Assembly (NCBI GenBank): GCA_003577305.1
Contig: QEVL01000005.1
Span: 45,933 to 109,932, forward strand
Direction: 5' to 3'
From: Burkholderiales bacterium
GTDB taxonomy: Bacteria > Pseudomonadota > Gammaproteobacteria > Burkholderiales > Burkholderiaceae_E
DNA: 64,000 nucleotides
Below are positions 48,551-56,708 of this stretch, piece by piece (the stretch's first letter is position 1; every line of letters begins with the position of its first letter). The notes under the pieces are model-generated. The model made no database searches and had not been told where the DNA came from. It saw only the letters and a list, made by a program, of their open reading frames with translations. Made by a program: the position numbers and the translations under genes.

Positions 48551-48905
48551 CTCGTGGCTCCTGAGCGGGGGCGCCGGGCTGCGGCGCCCGGAAAACACGA
48601 ACGGCGGTTGCGTGCCTGCCCCGCACCCCGGGAGAGATCCGCGGACCGCCGTTCCGGGGCCTGTGAACAGACCCCCTAATCCGTTGAATTGTAGGGGAAA
48701 GTGGCCCTTCGGCCAACGGGCCGATGCGCTCTCGAAGCGAGAAGGCCGCTGCGTGGGCCGCGCGGCCGGCGCGATCCGTCGCAGTCGTTACGCAGGTTGC
48801 GATGCAACATCAACAACCGTTGCTAAGTTGCTGCCATGACACGCTTTTTCCTGGAGGAACGCTTGCCAGGAGGCAGGGGTCGACGGGTAGAATCGTGCCA
48901 AAGAG
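48551..48905. other. 355-base gap: argD leader hairpins and regulator promoter
   Basis: This gap separates divergent argD (minus) and the response regulator (plus). Near argD, two alternative stems overlap: GGGCGCC/GGCGCCC (48569-48575 with 48583-48589) and CCGGGC/GCCCGG (48574-48579 with 48586-48591), just before the ribosome site. Further out, GAACGGCGGT (48599-48608) pairs with ACCGCCGTTC (48645-48654). Around 48656-48676 is GGGGCCTGTGAACAGACCCC, a quasi-palindrome. Toward the regulator, TAGAAT (48888-48893) could be a -10 giving a very short leader. No ORF or known RNA family was recognised. Confidence 0.5.
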
Positions 48906-49763
48906 ATGAGCGCGCCGCAGGAGAACAGCCAGATGGTCCAGGCATCCGACCCAAGACCCGAATTCCGCGTCGCCGTGTTCGGCCTCGCGACGAAGTTCCA
49001 GCGCCTGCTCGAGATCGTGCTGCGCCACGCGCGCCACAACCGCTATCGCTATTCGCTGTCGACCACCCGCGGACCGGGCGAGTTCGACATCGCGCTGGTC
49101 GACATGACCGTCGCCGGTGGTCCCGAAGTGGCGAACACGCTGCGCCGCGTGCTGGAGGAGGATGCGGTGCTGAGGGTGGGGCGGCGCGCCGATCCGCAGC
49201 GTCCGGTCGACGATCTGCTGCAGAGCAACTTCGTGGCGCAGGTGCTGTTCGCCCTGAACCGCGTGGTCGACGCGCTCGTCGAGCGTCGGCGCGACGCCGA
49301 GGCAGCGCAGGCGCTGGAGGACGGGTTGATGGTGCCCGAGCACGGCGAGCGTCGCCGCCCGCGGGCGCTGATCGTCGACGACAGCCCCACGGTGCGTCGC
49401 CAGCTTTCGCTGGCGCTGCACCAGATCGGCCTGGACAGCGAGGCGGTGGCCAGCGCGCGCGAGGCGCTCGAGGTGCTGGCGATGCGCCGCTACGAACTTG
49501 TGCTGGCCGACGTGGTGATGCCCGACATGGACGGCTACCGGCTCACCCGGACGATCAAGCGCAATCGGGCGCTGCGCGGCATCCCGGTGGTGATCCTCAC
49601 GAGCCGCTCGTCGCCGTTCGACCTGGCGCGGGGTGCGCTCGCCGGCTGCAACAGCTACCTGGTGAAGCCGGTCTCGATGCAGGCGCTGCGCGACACGGTG
49701 CAGCGCCAGTTGAGGAAGCTGGCGCGGCGGCGCCGCGCCGACGGCGACTACAGCTTCGCCTGA
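48906..49763 (+). CDS. response regulator with degenerate N-terminal and intact C-terminal receiver
   Basis: 285 residues. The C-terminal half (about 152-275) is a standard receiver: RALIVDDSPTVRRQLSLAL, phospho-acceptor Asp202 in LVLADVVMPDMDGY, TSR (switch Ser/Thr) and LVKPVS with the conserved Lys. The N-terminal half (about 20-125) is weaker but has receiver-like order: FRVAVFGLATKFQRLLEIVL, then FDIALVDMTVAGG with an Asp near 66, and no conserved Lys end. It is probably a pseudo-receiver. No DNA-binding or enzymatic output domain exists. ATG 48906 is only about 13 bases after a TAGAAT. No kinase is adjacent. Convergent with efp. Confidence 0.82.
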   Translation: MSAPQENSQMVQASDPRPEFRVAVFGLATKFQRLLEIVLRHARHNRYRYSLSTTRGPGEFDIALVDMTVAGGPEVANTLRRVLEEDAVLRVGRRADPQRPVDDLLQSNFVAQVLFALNRVVDALVERRRDAEAAQALEDGLMVPEHGERRRPRALIVDDSPTVRRQLSLALHQIGLDSEAVASAREALEVLAMRRYELVLADVVMPDMDGYRLTRTIKRNRALRGIPVVILTSRSSPFDLARGALAGCNSYLVKPVSMQALRDTVQRQLRKLARRRRADGDYSFA

Positions 49764-49770
49764 GCGGCCC

Positions 49771-50334
49771 TCAGGCCTTCACCCGGCTGCGGTACTCGGC
49801 GGTGCGCGTGTCGATCTCGATGCGATCGCCGATCTCCACGAACGCGGGCACCGCGAGCTCGAAGCCGGTGGGCTTGATTCGCGCGGGCTTCATCACCTTG
49901 CCCGAGGTGTCGCCCTTGACCGCGGGCTCGGTGTATTCCACCTCGCGCACCACGCTGTTTTCCATCTCGACCGCGATTGCCCGGCCTTCGTAGAACGTGA
50001 CCTGGCAGGGCATGCCGTCGTCGATGTAGTTGAGCACGTCGCCCATGCTCTCGCGCTCGATCTCGTACTGGTTGTAGTCGGCGTCGACGAAGACATACAT
50101 CGGGTCGGCGAAGTACGAGAAGGTGACGTCCTTCTTGTCGAGCACCAGAACCTCGAACTTCTCGTCGGCCTTGTAGACCGTCTCGGTGGACCAGCCGTTC
50201 AGCAGGTTCTTCAGCTTCATCTTCACGACCGAGGCGTTGCGGCCGGATTTGTTGAATTCGGCCCTCTGGACCACCATCGGGTCCTTGCCGATCATGACGA
50301 CGTTTCCGGTGCGCAGTTCCTGGGCGATTTTCAT
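49771..50334 (-). CDS. efp: elongation factor P (Arg32 type)
   Basis: 187 residues in three beta-barrel domains. Rescues ribosomes stalled on polyproline. The domain I loop is NKSGRN with Arg32, the residue rhamnosylated by EarP rather than the Lys used by the EpmAB system. The rest ([38 protein letters not shown]) is standard. EarP is encoded just upstream on the same strand, 38 bases away, with a TATAAT overlapping its stop that could drive efp separately. Confidence 0.97.
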   Translation of the reverse strand: MKIAQELRTGNVVMIGKDPMVVQRAEFNKSGRNASVVKMKLKNLLNGWSTETVYKADEKFEVLVLDKKDVTFSYFADPMYVFVDADYNQYEIERESMGDVLNYIDDGMPCQVTFYEGRAIAVEMENSVVREVEYTEPAVKGDTSGKVMKPARIKPTGFELAVPAFVEIGDRIEIDTRTAEYRSRVKA

Positions 50335-50371
50335 GGGGCGTACTACTGGTGAATGTTGCGATCAACCTTCG

Positions 50372-50377
50372 ATTATA
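50372..50377 (-). promoter_or_regulatory. perfect TATAAT -10 for efp inside the earP stop
   Basis: On the minus strand 50377-50372 reads TATAAT, a perfect -10 hexamer. The TAA in its middle is the earP stop codon. It lies 38 bases before the efp start, so efp can be transcribed without earP. The -35 region is weak. Confidence 0.6.
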
Positions 50378-51482
50378 GCCGGTCGGCGCAGAATTCGACC
50401 AGCCGCGTCGCGAGGTCGGCCTGCGCGGCCAGGCTCGACGACCACGCCCGGTAGGCCGGCACGAGCGCAGGCAGCGCGGCTTCGAACGCGGCCCATGCCG
50501 GGCCGATCGCACCAGCGCCGCTCCAGGCGCGCATCATCGTGTCGACCACGGGGCCGGCGTCGAGGCGCCCGAGAAACGCCTGCAGCTTCACGTGGTGCGC
50601 CTGCCCGGCCTGCACGTACGGCTGCCAGACGAAAGGGCGCGCCGCCCAGTGCGCCCGGATCCAGGAGTCCTCGCCGCGCACGAAGTTCAGGTCGGCGCTC
50701 CACAGCAGCCGATCGTAGTCGTCGTGCGACAGGAACGGGATGCGCTGCACCCGCAGCGCGCCGCGGCGCAACGACTCGCCGTGCCGTGGCGAGGCGCCGA
50801 AGAAGGCCGCGATCGCCTCTTCGGCGGTGCCCCGAGGCACCAGTACGCGATGGGTCCGGGTGCCCCCGGCCAGCGCGTCGAACCATTCGGCGAGCGGGGC
50901 ATCGGGATAGCAGAACAGCGTCAGCAGCCGCTCGTCGCGCCCGGGCGCCACGCCGAGCCGCTCGAGGAACTCGCGCTGCGCCGGCGAGTCCGCGAAGGCG
51001 TCGCGCCGGGTGACCAGCGAGCGCTCGCGCAGCAATCCGCCGCTGGCGGCGGTGAACCCGGGGTAGAAGAAGTGCTCGATCGCGCCGTCGGCGGGCCGGA
51101 CCGAAGCGAGCCCGTGGCAACCCTCGATCCAGTTCTCGGCGCTCAGGTGTTCGAGATTGACCCACAGCGGCCGGCGCGCTGCGCCGGCCAGCGCTGCGCG
51201 CAGCGGCGGCGGCGGCTCGACGCCGAAGGCGCCGATCAGCACGTCGTCGGCGCGTGGCGTTCGATCGTCGCCCGGCCAGGCTTCGACCCGCACCGCGCCG
51301 CGCGGGTCGGCTCCGAAGCGGGCGAGGAGTTCGGGGCGGTCGATCGTGAGCGTGACCTGCCAGCCGAATTCGCCCGACAGCTGGCGCGCCAGCCGCCAGG
51401 CCACGCCGGCGTCGCCGAAGTTGTCGACGACCCGGCACAGGATGCGCGCGGCGAGATTCACGGGTCGCTCACGGCTGCTCAC
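50373..51482 (-). CDS. earP: EF-P arginine rhamnosyltransferase
   Basis: 369-residue GT-B glycosyltransferase that transfers rhamnose from dTDP-rhamnose to Arg32 of EF-P. Visible: ILCRVVDNFGDAGVAWRLARQL near the start, holding the catalytic Asp, and the nucleotide-sugar region SADLNFVRGEDSWIRAHWAARPFVWQ with the conserved Glu-Asp. Two GTG starts are possible, 51482 (used, 6 bases after the KTSC gene) and 51461, closer to the conserved core. Pairing with Arg32 EF-P supports the function. dTDP-rhamnose synthesis genes are not in the window. Confidence 0.95.
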   Translation of the reverse strand: MSSRERPVNLAARILCRVVDNFGDAGVAWRLARQLSGEFGWQVTLTIDRPELLARFGADPRGAVRVEAWPGDDRTPRADDVLIGAFGVEPPPPLRAALAGAARRPLWVNLEHLSAENWIEGCHGLASVRPADGAIEHFFYPGFTAASGGLLRERSLVTRRDAFADSPAQREFLERLGVAPGRDERLLTLFCYPDAPLAEWFDALAGGTRTHRVLVPRGTAEEAIAAFFGASPRHGESLRRGALRVQRIPFLSHDDYDRLLWSADLNFVRGEDSWIRAHWAARPFVWQPYVQAGQAHHVKLQAFLGRLDAGPVVDTMMRAWSGAGAIGPAWAAFEAALPALVPAYRAWSSSLAAQADLATRLVEFCADRL

Positions 51483-51488
51483 CGCTGC

Positions 51489-51773
51489 TCACGCGTCGGT
51501 CTTGCCGGGGTCCGGGCCGAACAGCGAGTCGAGTCTCGAGCGCGCGTCGTCGCGGCCCTCGGTACGCGCGCGCGTCACCGCGTATTCCTCCTCGATCCGG
51601 TCGGCGTAGAACGAGGCCGGATTGGGCGCGGCGAGCAGCCGCCGCCAGACCTCGGGCGGAACCGCCTCGAAGATGCGCCGCTCGCCGTCGACGAAGTCGA
51701 TCTCGAGGCGCTGTTCGCGCGCGTCGTAGCCGGCCGCCTTCAGGCGGCCGCCGCGCAGGGGGCGTCGTTCCAT
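51489..51773 (-). CDS. KTSC-domain protein
   Basis: 94 residues. Matches the KTSC domain (named for a conserved Lys/Thr/Ser/Cys-type C-terminus of lysyl-tRNA synthetase-like proteins): RLKAAGYDAREQRLEIDFVDGERRIFEAV, then PPEVWRRLLAAPNPASFY and IEEEYAV. This small domain is of unknown function; it is often found alone. The tail (TEGRDDARSRLDSLFGPD) is charged. It lies between ggt and earP, six bases before earP, so it is likely cotranscribed. Confidence 0.78.
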   Translation of the reverse strand: MERRPLRGGRLKAAGYDAREQRLEIDFVDGERRIFEAVPPEVWRRLLAAPNPASFYADRIEEEYAVTRARTEGRDDARSRLDSLFGPDPGKTDA

Positions 51774-51794
51774 GATTGCGTCTCCGTCGTGCGC

Positions 51795-53636
51795 TCAGCG
51801 GCCGAGCGCGAGCCCTTCGCGCCGCGGATCGGCGCCGCCTTCGAGCCGGCAGCCGCGCTCGTCGCAGCGGCGCGCGATGCCGTGCAGGCCGCTCGTCATG
51901 TCGACGTACTCTACCGGATGGCCGCGCGCGGCCAGCGCGGCGCCCAGCGCCGGCTCGACGCGGCCGCGCTCCAGCTGGGTCGGGCCGTTGCGGCTGCCCA
52001 GGTTCGGGGCCGACACCGCGCGCTGCAGCCCGATGCCGTCGTCGAGCGTCTCGATCAGCACCCGCGCGACGTAGGACACGATCGACGGGCCGCCGGGCGA
52101 GCCGATCGCGAGCACCAGCGCGCCGCTGGTCCGGTCGAGCACGATCGTCGGCGACATCGCGCTGCGCGGACGCTTGCCGGGCTGCACCCGGTTCGCGACC
52201 GGGCTGCCGTCGCGTTCGGGTGCGAACGAGAAGTCGGTCAACTGGTTGTTCAGCAGGAAGCCGCGCACCAGCACGCGCGCGCCGAACGCGTTCTCGATCG
52301 AACTGGTCATCGCGACCGCGTTGCCGCGCGCATCGACGATCGACAGGTGCGTGGTGGCGGCCAGTTCCGGGCTCCAGCCGCTTGCGGCCCCGTCGCGGTC
52401 GTGTACGCCGGCCGGCACGCCGGCAGGCGCCTGCACCATCGAATGCGCGCCGATCAGCGCGGCGCGCGCGGCGAGGTACACCGGGTCGAGCAGCGTGCCG
52501 GGCAGCGCGGCCGCCGGCTCGCCGCGGCGCTGGCCGGGCAGCGCGACGAAATCGGTGTCGGCGACGTAGCGGTCGCGATCGGCGAAGGCGAGCCGCGCGG
52601 CTTCGGTGAAGCGGTGCGCGCCATCGGGGTCGAGCCGGCCGTCGGGCGCTGCGAGCCGCGTGCCGGGGGGCGCCGCGCGCCAGTACGCGAGCATCTGCGC
52701 GATCGCGATCGCGCCCGAAGAGGGCGGCGGCATGCCGCAGACCCGGTAGCGGCGATGCACGGTGCACAGCGGCGCACGCTCGAGCGCGCGGTAGAACGCG
52801 AGATCGCGTTCGCCGAGCGAACCCGGGTTGCGCGGATGCGCGCGCACCGCCGCCACGATGTCGCGCGCCACCTGCCCTGCGTGCAGTGCCAGGCTGCCGC
52901 CGGCGGCGATCAGCGACAGCGTGTCGGCGAGTGCCGGGTTGCGCAGCCGGTGGCCCACCGGCCACGCGTGGCCCTGCGCGTCGTAGTAGAGCGCCGCAGC
53001 CGCCGGGTCTGCGCGCAGGTGCGGATCGCGTGCGAGCAGGCGATGCAGCCGCGGCCCGACCTCGAAGCCCTCGCGAGCCAGGCGGATCGCGGGCTCGAAC
53101 AGGCGTGCCCAGGCCAGCCTGCCGTGGCGCGCGTGCGCCAGCTCGAGCATGCGCACCAGCCCGGGCACCCCGACCGCGCGCCCGCCCACCGCGGCGTCGA
53201 AGAAGGCGAGCCGCGCGCCGTCGCTGTCCAGGAACAGGTCTGCGCCGACTCCTGCGGGCGCGGTCTCGCGGCCGTCGTACGCGCGCACCGAGCGCTCGCG
53301 CGCGTCGTAGTGCAGCAGGAAGCCGCCGCCGCCGATGCCCGAGGACTGCGGCTCGACCAGCGTGAGCACCATCTGCGCGGCAATCGCGGCGTCGACCGCG
53401 CTGCCGCCGGCGGCGAGCACCTCGAACGCGGCGCGCGATGCCTGCGGATGCGCGGTGACCGCCATGTAGCGGTGCGCGTGCGCGGCGCGGCGCTCGCGAT
53501 GGCCGCTGGCGGCCTCCGGCTGCGCCGGCCGGAGAGTGTCGGCGCGCGCGGGGGCGGCGGCGACGCTTGCCGCCGCGCAGGCGAGCGCGAGCATCGGCGC
53601 GGCCGCGAGCCGGAGTAGCGAAGCCTTCGCGCGCAT
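51795..53636 (-). CDS. ggt: gamma-glutamyltranspeptidase
   Basis: 613-residue periplasmic Ntn hydrolase, made as a precursor that cuts itself. A signal peptide lies at residues 1-32 (LALACAAASVAAAPARA). The heavy chain has AHPQASRAAFEVLAAGGSAVDAAIAAQ and SGIGGGGFLLHYD. The nucleophile Thr starts the small subunit in ATTHLSIVDARGNAV (about residue 390), and the small chain has SPGGPSI and the terminal loop. It degrades glutathione and gamma-glutamyl compounds. ATG 53636. Divergent from the amidase gene, starts 45 bases apart. Confidence 0.95.
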   Translation of the reverse strand: MRAKASLLRLAAAPMLALACAAASVAAAPARADTLRPAQPEAASGHRERRAAHAHRYMAVTAHPQASRAAFEVLAAGGSAVDAAIAAQMVLTLVEPQSSGIGGGGFLLHYDARERSVRAYDGRETAPAGVGADLFLDSDGARLAFFDAAVGGRAVGVPGLVRMLELAHARHGRLAWARLFEPAIRLAREGFEVGPRLHRLLARDPHLRADPAAAALYYDAQGHAWPVGHRLRNPALADTLSLIAAGGSLALHAGQVARDIVAAVRAHPRNPGSLGERDLAFYRALERAPLCTVHRRYRVCGMPPPSSGAIAIAQMLAYWRAAPPGTRLAAPDGRLDPDGAHRFTEAARLAFADRDRYVADTDFVALPGQRRGEPAAALPGTLLDPVYLAARAALIGAHSMVQAPAGVPAGVHDRDGAASGWSPELAATTHLSIVDARGNAVAMTSSIENAFGARVLVRGFLLNNQLTDFSFAPERDGSPVANRVQPGKRPRSAMSPTIVLDRTSGALVLAIGSPGGPSIVSYVARVLIETLDDGIGLQRAVSAPNLGSRNGPTQLERGRVEPALGAALAARGHPVEYVDMTSGLHGIARRCDERGCRLEGGADPRREGLALGR

Positions 53637-53681
53637 CGGTTCATGATAACTTCGCCCTCGATTCCCTCGTGTCCGGATCCC

Positions 53682-55022
53682 ATGGCCACAGTCGTCGAGA
53701 CCGTCGAATCGATCGCGCGTGGCGCCGCGACTGCGCAGGCGCTGATCGAGTCGGCGCAGATCCAGGCCGGGCGCGCAGCCGACCTCAACCCGATCGCCTA
53801 CGTCGACTGGGATGCCGCGCTGCGCGAGGCGCACCAGCTCGACGCCGAGGCGAGGGCCGGGCGGTTGCGCGGCCGCTTGCACGGCATTCCGGTGTCGATC
53901 AAGGATCTCTTCGCGGTGCGCGGCATGCCGCTTGCGGCCGGAACGCGCGCACCGCTGCCGCCGCTCGATCGCGAGGAGGCGGTGCTCGTCGCGCGGCTGC
54001 GCGAGGCCGGTGCGCTCGTGTTCGCCAAGACCAACATGCACGAGATCGCGCTCGGCGCCACCGGCGAGAACCGCTGGACCGGCGACGTGAGGAATCCGTT
54101 CGACCCGGCGCGCCAGTCCGGCGGTTCTTCCAGCGGCGCCGCGGTCGCCGTGGCCACCGGCATCGGCATGGCCGCGATCGGCAGCGACACCGGCGGCTCG
54201 GTGCGCATTCCGGCGGCGTTTTGCGGCGTGACCGGCTTCAAGCCGAGCTTCGGCGCGATTCCGCTGGGCGGCGCGCTGCATCTGTCCTGGACCTGCGACC
54301 ACGCCGGGCCGCTGGCGCGCTGCGTCGACGACTGCGCGGCGCTGTTCGAGACGATGGCGCGCCGGCGCGTCGATCACGGTGCGCCCGCGCGCCGGCCGCG
54401 CATCGCGGTGCCTGCGGCCTGGCTGGCCGGGCGTCTTCAGCCGGCGGTGCGCGCAGCCTTCGAGGAGCTGCTGGCCAGCCTGTCACAGGAGCACGCCGAG
54501 CTCGCCGAGGTCGATTCCCCGGCCTTCGCGCAGGCCTGGCAGTGCTACACCCCGATCGTGCGCGCCGAGGCGGCGTGGGTGCATCGCGCCGCGCTCGCCG
54601 CCGGGGCGCCCGGTTTCTCCGAGTTGGTGCTGCCGGCGCTGCAGGCGGGCCGCTCGCTGGCTGCCTGCAGCTACATCGACGCGCTGAAGGCGCGCGAGCG
54701 CGTCTGCGCGCAACTCGACGCGCTGCTGGCCGACTGCGACGCGCTGGTGCTGCCCACCAGCGCGGTGCTGCCGCCGCTGCGCGGACAGGACGAGGTGGAA
54801 GTGGAGGGCGGGCGCACCACGGTACGCGAGGCGGTGCTCGGCCAGACGCTGCCCTTCTCGCTGGCGGGGCTTCCCGCGCTCAGCATTCCGGTGGGCCTGG
54901 TCGAGGGACTGCCGATGGGCCTGCAGGTGGTCGGCAGCCGCGACGGCGACGCGGCGCTGCTCGCGCTCGGGCGCTGGATCGAGGCGGCGGTCGGCGTGAC
55001 GCCGATGCCGCCCGAAGAGTAG
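53682..55022 (+). CDS. amidase (amidase signature family)
   Basis: 446-residue hydrolase of the GatA/amidase-signature family. The Ser-cisSer-Lys triad is visible: Lys in GIPVSIKDLFAVRGM (about 70-84), the signature QSGGSSSGAAVAVATGIGMAAIGSDTGGSVRIPAAFCG with cis-Ser and nucleophile Ser (about 145-183). It lacks any gatB/gatC neighbour, so a role in tRNA amidation is unlikely; it more likely cleaves a small amide. The start ATG 53682 is chosen; ATG 53643 gives 13 more residues without similarity. The substrate is unknown. Confidence 0.88.
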   Translation: MATVVETVESIARGAATAQALIESAQIQAGRAADLNPIAYVDWDAALREAHQLDAEARAGRLRGRLHGIPVSIKDLFAVRGMPLAAGTRAPLPPLDREEAVLVARLREAGALVFAKTNMHEIALGATGENRWTGDVRNPFDPARQSGGSSSGAAVAVATGIGMAAIGSDTGGSVRIPAAFCGVTGFKPSFGAIPLGGALHLSWTCDHAGPLARCVDDCAALFETMARRRVDHGAPARRPRIAVPAAWLAGRLQPAVRAAFEELLASLSQEHAELAEVDSPAFAQAWQCYTPIVRAEAAWVHRAALAAGAPGFSELVLPALQAGRSLAACSYIDALKARERVCAQLDALLADCDALVLPTSAVLPPLRGQDEVEVEGGRTTVREAVLGQTLPFSLAGLPALSIPVGLVEGLPMGLQVVGSRDGDAALLALGRWIEAAVGVTPMPPEE

Positions 55023-55081
55023 GCGCCACGGAGTGGGCGCCACGGGCACAGGTGCCGCGGACGCCCGGTGCCGCGGACGCC
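55022..55081. repeat. short tandem repeats after the amidase gene
   Basis: GGCGCCACGG occurs at 55022 and 55036; then the 15-mer GGTGCCGCGGACGCC occurs at 55051-55065 and 55067-55081 (period 16). They fill the 98-base gap between the amidase stop and the convergent SDR stop. Probably slippage; no terminator-like structure with a T tract is seen. Confidence 0.7.
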
Positions 55082-55120
55082 TGCGTCACGGCGGGCGGCC
55101 GTGGTGCGCCGCGCCGGCGA

Positions 55121-55885
55121 TCAGCGCGGCGCCATCCGGATCGCTCCGTCGAGCCGGATCGTCTCGCCGTTGAGCATCGTGTTGGCGAAGATGTGCGCAA
55201 CCATCTGCGCGTATTCCTCGGGCCGGCCGAGCCGCGGGGGGAAGGGCACCTGGCGCCCGAGCGACTCCTGCACGTCCTGCGGCATGCCGGCGAGCAGCGG
55301 CGTGAGGAACAGGCCGGGCGCGATCGTGACCACGCGCACGCCGTCGCGCGAGAGGTCGCGCGCGATCGGCAGCGTCATGCCGACGATGCCGCCCTTCGAG
55401 GCCGAGTAGGCTGCCTGGCCGATCTGGCCGTCGAAGGCGGCCACCGAAGCGGTGTTCACGATCACGCCGCGCTCGCCTTCGTCGTTGGGCGCGTTCTTCG
55501 TCATCGCGGCCGCGGCCAGCCGGATCATGTTGAAGGTGCCGATCAGGTTGATGCCGATCACTTTGGAGAACATCTCGAGCGGATGCGGGCCGTCCTTGCC
55601 GACCGTCTTGGCCGCAGGGCCGATGCCGGCGCAGTTGACCAGCCCGACGAGCCGGCCCATCGATTGCGCCGCCTCGACCGCGGCCCGCGCGTCGGCTTCG
55701 GCGGTGACGTCGCAGCGCACGAACTTCGCGCGCGCGCCCAGTTCGGCCGCGTAGCGCTCGCCCAGTCCGGTGTTCACGTCGGCGATCAGCGCGGCGCCCC
55801 CGGCGTCGACCACCATCTTCGCGGTTGCCCCGCCCAGTCCCGAAGCGCCGCCGGTGACCAGCACCACGTTGTCCGAAATCTTCAT
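55121..55885 (-). CDS. short-chain dehydrogenase (HSD10-like)
   Basis: 254-residue classical SDR. NAD-binding [17 protein letters not shown] (about 8-24), VNCAGIG, catalytic Ser in [15 protein letters not shown], and YSASKGG with Tyr and Lys. It resembles type II 3-hydroxyacyl-CoA dehydrogenases (HSD17B10 type) in the long loop [17 protein letters not shown] and the ending [17 protein letters not shown]. It may act in fatty-acid or branched-chain acyl-CoA beta-oxidation. ATG 55885. No beta-oxidation neighbours, so the substrate is uncertain. Confidence 0.9.
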   Translation of the reverse strand: MKISDNVVLVTGGASGLGGATAKMVVDAGGAALIADVNTGLGERYAAELGARAKFVRCDVTAEADARAAVEAAQSMGRLVGLVNCAGIGPAAKTVGKDGPHPLEMFSKVIGINLIGTFNMIRLAAAAMTKNAPNDEGERGVIVNTASVAAFDGQIGQAAYSASKGGIVGMTLPIARDLSRDGVRVVTIAPGLFLTPLLAGMPQDVQESLGRQVPFPPRLGRPEEYAQMVAHIFANTMLNGETIRLDGAIRMAPR

Positions 55886-55982
55886 CGATCGCCTCCGCGA
55901 GCCGTGTCCGAAAGACGTCATTCTAGACAGGCGCGAGCCAGCCGCCCTAAGATTCGTCGCCAATCGCCGGGATCTCCGGAGC

Positions 55983-56660
55983 ATGGACGCGACGCTCGAA
56001 TACTGGCGCGCCCTGGTGCGCAGTGACGAATCGCTGCCGCTGTTCGAAGCGGCGCTGGCGATCGCGCAGGATGCCTATCCCGACCTGCCGATGGCCGACC
56101 TGCTGGCGCGCGTCGACGGCTTCGCGCTCACGCTGAAGCGGCGGCTCGATTCGCTGCGCCAGCCCGCGGCGCGCGTGGAGGCGCTGGGCGAGCACTTCGC
56201 CGACCAGCTCGGTTTTCGCGGCAACGCCAACGACTACTACGACCCCGACAACAGCTACCTGAACCGCGTGATCGAGCGGCGTCTGGGCATACCGATCAGC
56301 CTGTCGGTGCTCTACATCGAGATCGCCGAGCAGGTGGGCCTGCCCGCGAGCGGCATCGGTTTTCCCGGGCACTTCCTGGTGCGCCACGACCTGCCCGGCG
56401 CCACGCTGGTGGTCGACGTGTTCGACGGTGCGCGCCTGCTCTCGCAGGAGGAACTGGAATACCGCCTGGCGCCCTATGTCACGGCAGACCGGGGGCAGGC
56501 CAGCCGCCTGCTGCATTCGCAACTCGCGGTCGCGGCGCCGCGGGCGATCCTGGCGCGGATGCTGCGCAACCTGCGGGCGATTCACGCCGAGCGCGGCGAC
56601 GCGCCGCGCCTGGCTGCGGTGGAGCGGCGCCTGGCGGTGCTGGCCGATCCGCTGCACTGA
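55983..56660 (+). CDS. SirB1-like transglutaminase-related protein
   Basis: 225 residues of the SirB1/YchA family (transglutaminase-like fold plus helical repeats). The hallmark block is [47 protein letters not shown] (in order; positions about 92-140). At the place of the transglutaminase Cys, the sequence is Ser ([10 protein letters not shown]), so catalysis in the usual sense is unlikely; this is common in the family. Function unknown. ATG 55983. Convergent with hppA, with a strong hairpin between the stops. Confidence 0.85.
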   Translation: MDATLEYWRALVRSDESLPLFEAALAIAQDAYPDLPMADLLARVDGFALTLKRRLDSLRQPAARVEALGEHFADQLGFRGNANDYYDPDNSYLNRVIERRLGIPISLSVLYIEIAEQVGLPASGIGFPGHFLVRHDLPGATLVVDVFDGARLLSQEELEYRLAPYVTADRGQASRLLHSQLAVAAPRAILARMLRNLRAIHAERGDAPRLAAVERRLAVLADPLH

Positions 56661-56666
56661 AACGAC

Positions 56667-56689
56667 GAGGGCGCCCGCGGGCGCCCCTC
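56667..56689. terminator. bidirectional hairpin between sirB1-like gene and hppA
   Basis: GAGGGCGCCC (56667-56676) pairs with GGGCGCCCCTC (56679-56689) over a two-base loop region, one bulged C. It sits between two convergent stops. There is no T tract, so it may work as a weak or Rho-assisted terminator in both directions. Confidence 0.6.
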
Positions 56690-56708
56690 ATGCAAGACCG
56701 CGCGCGGC

